From the NCBI GenBank assembly GCA_964019055.1, contig OZ025211.1, forward strand, positions 3,914,835 to 3,978,834: 64,000 nucleotides of DNA, in the 5' to 3' direction. The notes beneath the pieces are model-generated. The model had not been told where the DNA came from, did not search any database, and saw only the letters and a list, made by a program, of their open reading frames with translations. The stretch is from Anthopleura xanthogrammica. Taxonomy: Eukaryota; Cnidaria; Anthozoa; Actiniaria; Actiniidae. A program made the position numbers and the translations under genes. This document shows positions 12,845 to 25,000 of this stretch, piece by piece. The stretch's first letter is position 1. The number at the start of each line of letters is the position of its first letter.

Positions 12845-15800
12845 GAGCAAAACCAGAGCTTCAAAACAAGCGAAACTCAACGCGGTCCCCGACCCGCGTA
12901 CGTACGAAAGTGAATCGTCGCATGTAATAGTGAAAGATCCATATCGTGTTCCAGAAGAAGTAGAAGGTCCCATGGTCCCCAACCAGAGTAAAGGTGCTCA
13001 AGACGACTATCTAAAGTTCAAACGTTTTCCTCCCAGAACGAAAGTGGAGACGGCAGAGCCCCACCCTACGCAAAGAAAATTGGCCTCGACCACGCCCAGT
13101 TCAGTCGAATACCCTTGTGTTAACAACGAAAGTCTTCTTACTACCATCGCCTCGGCAATATCGAGCATCAGTATGACCCAAGATTTACCTAAGGTGCAAG
13201 TGCAGAAATTTGATGGATCTCCTGAGAAGTTCCCGACCTTCCGCCAACGTTTCAGTCAAATGGTCGAATCACGTGGTCTCGATGAATCGGTGAAAATGAC
13301 GTTGCTCTTACAGTTTCTAGAAGGTCAGGCTCTGAAGGCTGTGCAGGGTTATGAGGCCCTACCAGGGGGTCTCACCAGCGCGCTAAGGACTCTCCAAGAA
13401 CGTTTTGGGCGCCCCGCCCAAGTGGTACGCGCGTGTGTAGATGGACTCACAAATGGCCCTGCAATACAGAATGACAAACGGGCCTTACAACAATTATCAG
13501 ATGACGCTCAAGCCACGTACTATACCTTGCACAGCATGGGCTACCTAGGAGAAATGAACACAGACAGCCTGGAGAGAATCATCGCACGCCTTCCGAAGTG
13601 GGCCCAGACCAAGTTCGTGGAAGTAACAAACAAGAAGAAAGGTGGACAACAGATGCCAACATTTAAAGACGTGGTCGACTTCCTACGAGATCGAGCAGAA
13701 GTTATGAACCATCCATTTCTAGCAAGAGCGTCTTGTGAAGTGGCCTCCACTAAACACCACAAATACGATCGACAGAAAACGACACCCACTAACTACAGGG
13801 TGACAGCCTACACTACAACAGCAAAGAAAGAAGAAGCGGGTCCATTGTGTGAAAGGCCACATCGCCTTTATCGATGCGAGCTCTTTAAAGCGAAGTCACC
13901 AAAGGAGAGGAATGAATTTGTAAAGACAAAGAAACTTTGTTTCAACTGTCTTAGTTCCACAGAACATACATCCAAGACATGCAAGTGCACAACTCGGTGC
14001 CAGGCGTCAGGTTGCGGAAAACCCCATCACTCGTTATTACATTTCACAGAACCGCAGACAAGTGCCGCAGTCCAAGGGGACGAGAAACGCCCAGAGAATG
14101 ACAACGAGGTTAAAGCCAAGCAGACAAACTACAGTATGACTAAATCGTGTTCCACAGCTGCAGATGACTCACAGGACATCATGCTACAAGTACTTCCTTT
14201 AAAGATAACCGACGCAGGCTCTAATTCAATTACCACGTACTGTTTAATAGACTCGGGCTCAGACGTCACACTGGTCGACCCTTCATTGATCAAAGAGCTT
14301 AACATTAAAGGAAAACCAGGAACACTCTATCTCAACACTGTAAGTGACAAGGACGTGCCCAACCAGGCGGAGAAGGTGAGCTTCAAGCTAGAAGCAATAG
14401 ACAAAGAAGAACACGAGGCGGTACCGGTTGAAAGTGCATGGGCAGTGAAGGAGCTTACAATACCACTCAAACACACGAAGATTGTGAACCATGTTAACCA
14501 GTGGCCACACCTACGAGACGTCCCTTTCCCGGAAGTTGAAAGGAAGAAAATATCAGTCTTAATCGGCACCAACGTTAGTGAAGCCTTCATACCACTGGAG
14601 GTTAGAAGAGGAAAGTCAAATGCACCAATCGCCATAAGGTCTAGCTTAGGATGGAGCATCCTTGGCGGTGCTACCAAGGAGTCGACTAAACAATGCGCAA
14701 ACTCGAACTTTGTTGCCGGTGAAGACCTTCAACTCAGTCGCCAGCTAGAAGAATTCTGGAAAGTAGAATCGTACGGTACCTACAACCTCGAAGCAGGACC
14801 ACTATCCGTGGAGGATAAGCGAGCGCTTAAACGAATCGACAGTACCATCACAAAGAACGGCGATCATTACCAGATAGGTCTCCTGTGGAAAGATGAGAAC
14901 ATTTCACTACCATACAACCAAAAGCTTGCGGAAGCCAGGATACAACATCTAAAGAAACGGTTTCGTCGTGATCCTGAACTAGAGTCGAAGTACAGAGCTG
15001 CGATGAAGGAATACCTGACGAAGGGGTACGCTAGAAGGTTGACAGATGAGGAAGTTGCTAAACGTAGCAACGTAACGTGGTATCTCCCACATCACCCGGT
15101 CTTGAATCCCAACAAGCCCAATAAGGTTAGGATCGTGTTTGATGCTGCCGCCAAGTTCGCTGGAGTATCACTGAACGACTGTCTACTGCAAGGCCCGTGT
15201 CTCACCAACGACCTCTCCGGGGTGCTAATAAGATTCAGACAACACGAAGCCGCATTCACCGCGGACATAGAGGGCATGTTTAATCAAGTAGAGGTTACGC
15301 CAGAAGACACGGATGCGTTGAGGTTCTTGTGGTGGCCTGGAAGTACTGATGATCCGCCTCAGGAATACAAAATGTTAGTACACATCTTTGGCGCCAAATC
15401 GTCGCCATGTTGTGCTAATAAAGCTCTGAAGACGGCAGCTGAAGACAAAAAACAGAGCTACGACCCACAAGTTATCGAGAGCGTGCATAGAAACTTTTAT
15501 GTGGATGATGTTTTGAAATCCACTCCAACAACAGAGGAAGCTGTGCACATTGCGACAGAACTAGTTAAAGTGCTCAGAGAAGGAGGATTTCGTCTAACGA
15601 AATTCGCCAGCAATCGTCGAGAAGTTCTGGCCGCACTCCCACGAGAAAGCAGAGTCAACCCAACGTTGGATCTGGACTTGGATCAGTTACCTATCCAACG
15701 CACATTAGGCATCTCCTGGGACGCACACACTGACACCTTCCAGTTTAAAGTCATCCCGACCGAAAGGCCATTCACCAAGAGAGGAATCCTCAGTGTTGTC

Positions 15801-16847
15801 AGTTCGCTATTTGACCCACTAGGATTCTTGGCTCCGTACGTCCTCCCGGTGAAAATACTTCTGCAAGACCTCTGGAGAAAGGAGTTTCTCTGGGACCAGG
15901 AAATTCCTGAACCTTATCTCACACAGTGGCGAAGGTGGTTGCAGTCCTTGCCGTCAATCGTGCATATCCGTATCCCAAGGTGTTACAAGACCGCTGACCT
16001 CGGCAAGATAACAACCATGCAGTTGCATCACTTTTCTGATGCTTCCAGGAGTGGCTATGCTGCAGTGTCATACCTGAGGATGGTAGATGAAGAAGGAAGA
16101 ATATACTGTGCCTTTGTCATGGGAAAGAGTCGAAACACCCCTCTGAAAGAATGGACAATACCAAGACTAGAGCTACAAGCGGCCGTACTTGCGACACGTC
16201 TGAGCAAGACAGTCCTCAGGCAATTGGAGGAGCCAGTAGATGATACGCATTTCTGGTCAGACTCAATGACAACTTTACAGTACGTGCGAAATACTACCCG
16301 AAGATTCCACACCTTCGTGGCCAACCGTCTGACAGAGATCCACGAGAGTACAACTCCAGAACAGTGGCATTTCGTTCCCGGCAACCTAAACCCAGCAGAT
16401 GAGGGATCGCGGGGAATGGATATACAGTCCTTCCACCCGGGCTGCCGCTGGTGGCGAGGGCCAGACTTTCTGTGGAAACACGAGGAGGAATGGCCGAAGG
16501 AGCAAATCGGAGAACTTCCAGCTGATGACAAGGAAGATCTTTATGGCCGTAAGCAGTGGAGGCAAGCTCAGTTTCTGGCCGACTGCATTTGGACAAGGTG
16601 GCTGCGAGAATATATCACAACGCTGCAGCGACTACAGAAGTGGACGCACGACAAGAGGAATCTAGCTGTGAACGACTTGGTACTCATCGCAGACAGCGCT
16701 CTACCAAGATCTCGTTGGCTTCTCGGAAGAGTTACAAGGATCTTCCCAGGTGAAGACCACCGTGTACGAGTTGCAGAAATCAAGACAAAGAGTTCCCTAC
16801 TTGTTCGTCCTGTAAACAAGTTGTGTCTCGTATTGGAGGCAGTATGA
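12621..16847 (+). CDS. BEL/Pao gag-pol polyprotein lacking the integrase core
   Basis: An open frame of 1408 codons with no ATG at its 5' edge; it opens after a stop at 12618-12620. Numbering from 12621: DUF1759-type gag domain about 189-340; cysteine-rich knuckle from about 440 (CFNC...); aspartic protease motif DSGSD at 544; reverse transcriptase with YVDD at 960; RNase H with a FSDAS motif near 1138 and a second acidic motif (WSDSM); C-terminal BEL domain (DUF5641-like, [12 protein letters not shown]) from about 1307. Only about 40 residues separate RNase H from that last domain, where the HHCC zinc region and the DDE integrase core, some 450 residues, normally sit. The deletion is in frame. 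The element therefore needs integrase supplied from elsewhere. Confidence 0.88.
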   Translation: MTSPPFYRDQQSVTDFPSQELAPRSTPQTSPELVTSSPVYTFASPLDSRTPRAPPYTSTPLFASASKTTVLPLIESKTRASKQAKLNAVPDPRTYESESSHVIVKDPYRVPEEVEGPMVPNQSKGAQDDYLKFKRFPPRTKVETAEPHPTQRKLASTTPSSVEYPCVNNESLLTTIASAISSISMTQDLPKVQVQKFDGSPEKFPTFRQRFSQMVESRGLDESVKMTLLLQFLEGQALKAVQGYEALPGGLTSALRTLQERFGRPAQVVRACVDGLTNGPAIQNDKRALQQLSDDAQATYYTLHSMGYLGEMNTDSLERIIARLPKWAQTKFVEVTNKKKGGQQMPTFKDVVDFLRDRAEVMNHPFLARASCEVASTKHHKYDRQKTTPTNYRVTAYTTTAKKEEAGPLCERPHRLYRCELFKAKSPKERNEFVKTKKLCFNCLSSTEHTSKTCKCTTRCQASGCGKPHHSLLHFTEPQTSAAVQGDEKRPENDNEVKAKQTNYSMTKSCSTAADDSQDIMLQVLPLKITDAGSNSITTYCLIDSGSDVTLVDPSLIKELNIKGKPGTLYLNTVSDKDVPNQAEKVSFKLEAIDKEEHEAVPVESAWAVKELTIPLKHTKIVNHVNQWPHLRDVPFPEVERKKISVLIGTNVSEAFIPLEVRRGKSNAPIAIRSSLGWSILGGATKESTKQCANSNFVAGEDLQLSRQLEEFWKVESYGTYNLEAGPLSVEDKRALKRIDSTITKNGDHYQIGLLWKDENISLPYNQKLAEARIQHLKKRFRRDPELESKYRAAMKEYLTKGYARRLTDEEVAKRSNVTWYLPHHPVLNPNKPNKVRIVFDAAAKFAGVSLNDCLLQGPCLTNDLSGVLIRFRQHEAAFTADIEGMFNQVEVTPEDTDALRFLWWPGSTDDPPQEYKMLVHIFGAKSSPCCANKALKTAAEDKKQSYDPQVIESVHRNFYVDDVLKSTPTTEEAVHIATELVKVLREGGFRLTKFASNRREVLAALPRESRVNPTLDLDLDQLPIQRTLGISWDAHTDTFQFKVIPTERPFTKRGILSVVSSLFDPLGFLAPYVLPVKILLQDLWRKEFLWDQEIPEPYLTQWRRWLQSLPSIVHIRIPRCYKTADLGKITTMQLHHFSDASRSGYAAVSYLRMVDEEGRIYCAFVMGKSRNTPLKEWTIPRLELQAAVLATRLSKTVLRQLEEPVDDTHFWSDSMTTLQYVRNTTRRFHTFVANRLTEIHESTTPEQWHFVPGNLNPADEGSRGMDIQSFHPGCRWWRGPDFLWKHEEEWPKEQIGELPADDKEDLYGRKQWRQAQFLADCIWTRWLREYITTLQRLQKWTHDKRNLAVNDLVLIADSALPRSRWLLGRVTRIFPGEDHRVRVAEIKTKSSLLVRPVNKLCLVLEAV

Positions 16848-16976
16848 AGGACATTATCGTGAAGAGAACCAAAATAGAAACATTATATGAACACTAAGAA
16901 CACTGTTATGTCAGTAGTTTGAGTTTGATAGTTACATTAGGTTATAACGGGGTACATTCAGCCTGCCCCCCCGGGA

Positions 16977-17363
16977 TGTTGAGGCTAACCTCAACAAGCC
17001 ATCCAATCCATAGGTCCGCGTTTCATATTCCAGTTTCCGTTGCACCATCGTAATTTCCCGTAATGCTTTGCGCGCGAGGTATGTAGCATGTGCTCATATC
17101 GTGGTGTGTGTGTGTTCGCCTGTCGTGTCGTCAATTTGGTGAGTTTATCTAGTCTTTTTTGCATTTTATTTTCCTTGTATGTATTGTAATTTTGCTGTAT
17201 TAATTGCTTTAGGTTTCACCGGGTTTTCCAACCGGGTTTCCACTGTGTTTTCCCACAATTTGTAAGCTAGAGAATAAAGTGTTTGTTTACATCCAAGTTG
17301 TGTCCGCGTAGAAACCAGATGACTCGACATTCCACCCGCATTCCTTGTATGTAGCCCGCTACA
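16977..17363 (+). repeat. 3' LTR of BEL/Pao element
   Basis: 387 bp, matching the 5' LTR and followed by the AGGCC target duplication. It lies about 225 bp downstream of the stop codon of GRAMD4 copy B on the opposite strand, so it could contribute a 3' end to that transcript: the antisense strand holds an AATAAA in this LTR. Confidence 0.93.
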
Positions 17364-17587
17364 AGGCCTATTGAATTGCGTGACAATGACTTCGTGATCT
17401 CATCAGTTAACGGTGCTTCGTAACCTGACCAAGTATGAAAATATAAAGGAAATTTTCATCTAAGGCTTTTTTGTACAAAACGATCTGCCTGATTAGAAAA
17501 CCCAAAACTACGTCACAAAAATTGCGTGACTGACCAGCAAGTCACACAATCACCTTCTGTTACTTGTTACTTTCATCTTTTCTACCT

Positions 17588-20500
17588 CTAACAAGCCCAT
17601 CGATAGTTTGCAGCTCTGCCAGTCATCAATAAACTTTCGAAAAGCTCGTCTCGCCCTAGTAACGCTGCAAATATGTACGGCTGAAAGACAATGTAGAAAA
17701 TTAAGCGGTATGCAGGGGTGATTCCTCGATAGATTAGTGCTGTGTTGTTGGTGTGGAAGAATACTCATAAGTTACTTACCTTACTTGATCCTTTGACTTC
17801 AACTTCGATTGCCATTCCAGTACCTGGCATCATATAGATTGGTTTGTACTGTGAATATCAAGGATTCAACCCTTGGTTATTACAATCAGGTTCACTATTA
17901 AGGAGCGGAAACGAGCAACAAATTCATTTGTCGCGCAACATTCTTGCTCGTATTTCCTTCGCGCGCGCAACAAATTTTCTTTGTTGCAGAGAGTAGAAAG
18001 GGCTTCTACCTCTGCAACAAAGTCGCGCAATAAAATTTTGTTGTTGTACAGGATGGTAATACGCGTCACAATAACTCTGAAACTTGCAACGCAACAATGT
18101 AGCACGACAAGTTGCACGGTTTTGTTGCTCGTACTTCCGCGCCTTTATTGCAGTTTTACATGAACTTGCAGTGATAACATTGTCGTGTTCAAGAATCTTC
18201 AATGGTAAGTAATGATCTCGCGCGCTGTGGATGAACGTATGTCGCGCGTCAGTTCCGTGTCGGTACGATCTTTCTCGTACGATCTCTCGTTTTCATCACA
18301 AGTAAAGGCGCGATTACACGGAGCAATTTTCTCTGCAACTCGTCTCTCAACGGCGTTGCACGGAGCATTGCTGCGTGTAACCTATAGTGCATTTTGAAAA
18401 AAAATGTTGCGAAACAAGTTGCAGCAATCGCTGCAAAAAGGAGAATTCGTTTCTACTTTTGCAACAACTGCGTCTCCTTTGCACCGCATAAACCCTCTTG
18501 CAACTTGTTTCGCAACGCTGTAGCGAGACAAATTGCAGAGAAAATTGCTCTGTGTAATCGCGTCTTAATAACGCATCATGCTCGCGCCTTTACGCCATGG
18601 ATGTTCGGTTTCGTTCCGCGAAGGCACCACGCCCAAGTAATTTTAATGAATTAATACTGGTCCTGCAAAAAGAATTCGTTTTTTAATCAGTTACCTTGGA
18701 AGCGCTTGTAATGTTTTCCAGTTTTACGGCGATGTGTTTAGAGGACTTGTTTCTCTCAAAGCACAAAAAGCTTTTGAAAATAAAAATAAAATAGTTAAAG
18801 CCTATCAACCATATAGCATTCAAAAATACCCCTCAACCAGCAAGAACTCAAAATAAAGAAAGGAAATGTCAACTGATAATAGAGCAACATGGAGAGATAA
18901 CTTACTTCTGTGTTAAGTAAAGCCTGCCATTTTTCATGTTGGTCATCGGTTTGTCTTTATTCATCAGTGTACAGCGGTGACCTTCCTCCCAGGCTAAAAT
19001 ACATAAATTAGCTAACTTAACGTTGTACGTACAATTTGATCGCACTAAAATATTTTGTAAACATTCAAACAGTAAGAAGCATCGGTTATTACAAAATGAA
19101 ATCCAATATCATTTATATAAATTATTTCTGTCTTGCTAGGTTAGATTCACTATCTTGTTGTCTGTCTGTCCGTCAATCCTTCTCTTGTCTATGTCTGTCG
19201 TCCGCCTGTCTGTCCGTCAATCCATCTTTTGTCTGTCTGTCTTTTTGCCTTCTCACCCATCTTTTTGGTCTGGCTCTTTTTCTTTCTTTACATAATCTGT
19301 CTTGTATATTTATTTATCCATTCGAAGCTCTATGCCTAAGCGGTCTATATGGTCTGTCTGTCCGAAGCTCTCTGTCTAACCGGTCTATCTGGTCTGTCTG
19401 TCCGAAGCTCTCTGCCTAACCGGTCTATCTGGTCTGCCTGTCCAAAGTTCTTTGCCTAACCGGTCTATCTGGTCTGTCTGTCCGAAGCTGTCTGCCTAAC
19501 CGGTCTATCTGGTCTGCCTGTCCAAAGTTCTTTGCCTAACCGGTCTATCTGGTCTGTCTGTCCGAAGCTCTCTGCCTAACCGGTCTAACTGGTGTATATG
19601 GTCTGTATGTCTGCCTCTTTCACGTTCGGTTATTCATTCTTACAGTATTCATTCTTACATGGGAGCGGTTTTTCTGATGAAGGAATCTTCACTTTCTCAC
19701 AGAAATTAGTCCACCTCTGTGAAGTTTGGTGTGAAGCATTTTGCTGCAGACCATTCGAGGTAGACGCGTCCGTGGTATTCTGACCCGCGGTTATTGATCT
19801 GCTTCTAAATTCCGCCCTCGAGTTTTCTTCACGTGTTGCTAAATCAGCATCAGTTGGGAGCTCACTCCACGTACTAGCAACGGCATCGTAACGCTTTTTA
19901 GCCTAAAAAAATATCTTATGTTACCATTATTTTGATATTTGACTTGGCTTAATCGTAAAAACCATCGGCAAGAGTAATATCTGCCATTGTGGATGTTTAA
20001 CTAATTTTGAAAATAATCTGTGAATTTTGCAAAATCTATTTTACTAATAGTAAAATGAGATGAATGTGCTTTATGCTTACCTTGGGGAATTTAGCATATA
20101 ATGGTCCTGCCACGAAAATTTTTATTCCAAGTCCAAGAGCTTTACAGCAGAGCAAAAAACAAAGAAAATGCTATTAAGTTTACTAAGCTTATGTAAAGTT
20201 ATACGGTTGAATCGTAATTAATAAAAGGTGCTAAATGTTATAGAGCAGTTTTCGTATTATTATGAAATACTTGCGGCACGGACCGCACCTTGCCGTGACT
20301 GTGTCAGTGCCGTGCCGTGTATGAAAACATTCAACATTCGGTGCCGTGTCCGTGCCGCGCCGTAACCGTGCTGTATACCGTGTGCCGTGATTTTTCACAC
20401 CCATACGAAATCTGCTCTTTTCTCACCCATGAACATGAAGAGAGTTGGTCCGCTCAACCACAGTGACGCAATGAATACTAAGATGATGTTACGAAAGAGC

Positions 20501-22007
20501 TTGTTTGTTGCTTGGTTTTGCCACATCAAAAGACTGCAAAAGAAATTGTATGTAAATCTGGGGCAAACATATCAATACATTCCTCATACACGCACACCAA
20601 CATGTACGTCACAATATTCATTGACATATGAATACATTCATCATACACGCGCACCAACATGTACGTCACAATATTCATTAACATATCAATACATTCATCA
20701 TACACGCGCACCAACATGTACGTCACAATATTCATTAACATATCAATACATTCATCATACACGCGCACCAACATGTACGTCATAATATTCATTGACATAT
20801 CAATGCTTTCATCATACACGCGCACCAACATGTACGTCATAATATTCATTGACATATCAATGCTTTCATCATACACGCGCACCAACATGTACGTCACAAT
20901 ATTCATTAACATATCAATGCTTTCATCATACACGCGCACCAACATGTACTTCACAATATTCATTAACACATCAATACATTCATCATACACGCGCACCAAC
21001 ATGTACGTCATAATATTCATTAACATATCAATACATTCATCATATACGCGCACCAACATGTATGTCATAATATTTATTAACACATCAATACATTCATCAT
21101 ACACGCGCAAGCTGCGCGCATCGACATGTATGTCACAATGTGGTTTCACTTACTTCTTTATCTTTTCTAAAGAATCTGCCATTTTCCCCAGCGTGTTCTA
21201 AAAAAATATTTATTACATTACGTATGTGCACTAAAACTTTGTTGCAGTATTGAATAATTCATTTTTTTTTCAAACCTGAACTTTTTTGGCGACCTCCAAA
21301 ACAAGTTGAAATTTGTCTGACAAACTTTTGTCATCAGTAACCTAGAGAAACAGGATTAAAATTAATCCTAATGCTCTTACTATGAAAAGAAAATCTCTTA
21401 AAAACAAAACAACTCTAAATTTCACAATAGATAATTTGTGCGACCTATTACACACAGGTTAACTAGAAAGACAAGGGTGTTACCTGCAGGATTCGTGCTG
21501 GGATTCAAATACAAAATTTAAGGAGTATTCAAGGAGTATTCAAGGACCAAAAAGCTATTTTTCAAGGAGTTAAAAAAATTAAAAAATCTAAAACATTAAA
21601 ACATAAATAATTTTAAAAATCTAAGAAATATAATTGTTTTTTAATTTAAAAAATTCAAGGAGTTTTAAGGAATAGCACGAACCCTGTACCTGGTATAAAT
21701 AGTAATAACATTACCTCCTCTTTTTCTTTCTCTTCTAGTCCAAGCTGAACAGCTATTCCTCTAACATTGGAAATCATTATTTTTAGTATAATAATTATAA
21801 CATCGTTCAAGACAAAACTGCTATGATTAAGATGCTTTTCTAGGATTTTTAACTTCTAAAAATATTTATCAATGAGCAACATGAACCACCTGGAAAACTG
21901 AGTATGGGGAATAACGTTTTTGGTCTGATAAATGCTTTTGCTTATCAGTCTCCCCAATTAGCAAAGCACTTGTGCCGAGCTACTATACTTATTGAGACTT
22001 TAATAAA

Positions 22008-22075
<68 letters not shown>

Positions 22076-25000
22076 CGCATGTCATGTCATCTCATTGATG
22101 CAAAATTTTGACAATTTTTCAATATTCTTATAAGCTTAGGACATTTATTTTGAAGACAAATCTACCTTGCAGAGAGGTAATTCATGATAAATTTCCAAAT
22201 AACTATGAGAAGAAAAAGAGAAAACAGGCATCCATGACGTGCTGCATACATATAGACCTGAAAACAGAAAAAACATACTGTTAGTAAGTAAATACCCTTG
22301 TTAAATACACCTTTCGTTATTGCCAGTTTGTTGAGGGAGGAAAGTAAATCAAGCAACGTCCCTTGCTCCCCACTCACTCCCCACTCACTCCCCACTCACT
22401 CAGAACTCCAGCCTTACAATTTAGCAGCTTTCTTGGAAAGAATAACCCCTCCCTCCCCCCTCCTCGTCATTCTCAATCCACCTGACCCCTGAGTATCGTG
22501 CTGTCCACCTGTGTCACGCCAAATCATTATTAGATAGTATATACTCACCATGAATGCCAGAGAAGTAGTTGCAATATTTTCCCAGTTCATGAGTTTATAT
22601 ACAAATTTGACAAAATTAGTGATGGGCTTGATTCCACTAGCTGAAACAGAACAAAAATTGAACATTCCATGTAACGCTTCTTGCTTGCAACATCACAAGT
22701 GGGAGAAAACTTGTTTCTACAAATTGCCTTCATCAGTGAGGTCTTAGATAAGAACAAATAACAGACAAAAAACATGGAAGATAAATAACTAAACTTACAA
22801 AATCTGTTGATGTTTTCTTTCAATCTATTATAGGGAATTAAGAAAATTGTATTAAAAAGTGAATAATTATTATATACAAATGCTGCAAGTTAAAAAAAAT
22901 ATTTACAAAATATACTCTTCATTACTGTGATTCTCAATATTCTGTGAACTCATTTCAATTGCTTGTTGTGAAATAGGTTTTTCGCTGCCGTCAATCAAAA
23001 CTACCTTTTATATTAGTGACTTGCTGCAGTGAAAAAAAAAAAAAAATTCCACAGAGCAACTCACAACTACCGAGCTCACAGAATAATGAGAATCACAGTA
23101 AATTTGTTTCACTAGGTAATATGCGTGCAATTATTCTAACTCCATACACTTCCTTTTTGAAACTCTCCTGTCTCTCTCTTCCTAGACTTGCCCCAAGTTG
23201 ATACTCATTGGGCGGCGGACTTTGTGAAAGTCTACTCTCTTCCCTAAATAGCTAGTTATTGCATCTTACCACAGGACATCAATCACGTCGATATATAATA
23301 ATAATTCACTATCAATCTTAACAAGTTATTACTTTTTGACTGAAAGTGCGTCTTCTTCTTCTTTATCTTCAGTGGTTGAATCTGTTTCCTCGTTTACGAA
23401 ATCCCACAGCCTGTCAACAATCTAGCAAACAATGAGAGATTAAAAGAAATTAAGGTAAAGAATTGATTTTATTAAAAATGACACAGAAATGGCATGGCAA
23501 ATTTGCACTGTCACAATGCAAAACCGATGACAACCATTTGAACCAATACCTTTTTTTTTTTTTTTTTTGTAATATTTTTATTCGATTCACAATTATACTA
23601 AATACAAAAGTAAACTATTTATGAAAAATTATAAGTAAATAAATGGATAAAGAACGAAAAGGAGATAAAAAGAAAAAGACAAAATAGGTTACATTACGGC
23701 ATATGAATAATCGGTTATAAATCATATTTGATTTTATGCTCTTAATTAACAATTGAAAGCCTGGTTAATTTTCTCCCACTTTTTTAAGTGTAAAGGAAGT
23801 TTGTTACTGCTTTGGGCTATCTGTTCTTCTATTCTTTTAGTGTTTTGAACCAATACCAGATTCTACCATAAACTCTTCAGCAAATTTTCTAATTTATTAG
23901 ACCATCTGTAATACTCTAGATGTCTGAGTGATTCTGAGTGTGGAGTGATCAATCTATACCATTTCAATTGCTCTCTTTTTGTAGTCAGCAACAGCAGAAA
24001 ATCTTGAGGCTGGTTTAGAAGTTCCATCTGAAAGTAAAAATCAATTCAAAGCAAGTAAATAACAAAAGAATGAAAACTGAAGTAGAGAAAGAAGTATGTA
24101 AAGACCAACAGGAAGACAGGAAGCCCATCATAATAGGGACTGGAGGAATACTGTCTAGATTAACACATAAACATGATAGGCAGAGCTGATACTGACAGAC
24201 TGACCAAACACAACACTGTGCAAAGAAAAAGTCAAATGATTAATAACTAGCTAGCGAAAGAAATACAGACAGACAGACAGGCAGACCGACAGGCATTTAA
24301 TGTTTTAATTAGCTACAGTAGCATATGCACAGACAGACAAAACACTTGAACACGCTTGCAAGCTGGCTAACAGATGAACAGACAGGGAGACAGGGCGACT
24401 GACAAATAGACAGACAGACAGACAGAATTCTCACTACATTTAGAGTTCTCACATAAACCATGCAAAATTAGTTAATTTTGTAAATTAACCTGGCTTATCT
24501 TTCACAGACTCGGTACGAGAAAACCCAGGTGCACTTGATGCAGCACCTGGTTCAACTTCAGGGTGTGGGCTACTTTCACTAGGAGAGCTCTGCGCATCCT
24601 GGTCATCAGATTTCTCTTGTTCTTGGCCGCCATCTTCTGCATTCATCTCTGTACTAACATCAATCCAGTCGTCTCCTTGGTTCGACTCATTTTCAAGGTT
24701 TTTAGAATCTTGATTGCATCTCTTTCTTGGATCTGACTTGTTTGCATTTGTTCTGCAACCATAAGAATATATTACATAATTATTTTACTTATTTTCACAA
24801 AAAATACTAACAATTAAAGGTAAATAAGTACAGGCTGAACCAATTGCAAACCATCTAGCCAGAAACTCTTCAAATTTTATCAATTAATACTCTGAAACAA
24901 CCTATGGACTGATCAAAGTCAGGGCATGGCTAATTTGCAGATCAAATTGGCATTTAGTATGTTAGGTTTTGAGGATGGCTAGGAAAAAATGATAATGTAG

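Larger units (their letters stand above)
11696..17368 (+). mobile_element. BEL/Pao LTR retrotransposon with AGGCC target duplication
   Basis: A complete LTR-to-LTR insertion. The LTRs at 11701-12087 and 16977-17363 start TGTT and end TACA, both 387 bp, and I see no difference between them. The 5 bp AGGCC directly before the left LTR (11696-11700) recur directly after the right LTR (17364-17368), as expected for target-site duplication. The internal region codes for a gag with zinc knuckle, aspartic protease, reverse transcriptase and RNase H in BEL order. The integrase core is missing and there is a frame break between gag and pol. Matching LTRs mean very recent insertion. It sits between the two GRAMD4 genes in sense orientation opposite to them. 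No clear tRNA primer-binding site or purine tract is visible; the 3' LTR is preceded by a C-rich run. Confidence 0.93.

Noticed and set aside
14327..16596. Several antisense frames of 60-158 residues
   Set aside because: Shadows of the BEL polyprotein on the opposite strand.
20570..21118. Regular direct repeats that resemble a CRISPR array
   Set aside because: Units are contiguous 57-bp tandem copies without unique spacers, in a eukaryotic intron.
20387..21201. Open frames of 130-207 residues on both strands with 19-residue repeats
   Set aside because: They arise from the 57-bp minisatellite inside an intron of GRAMD4 copy B, on both strands at once.
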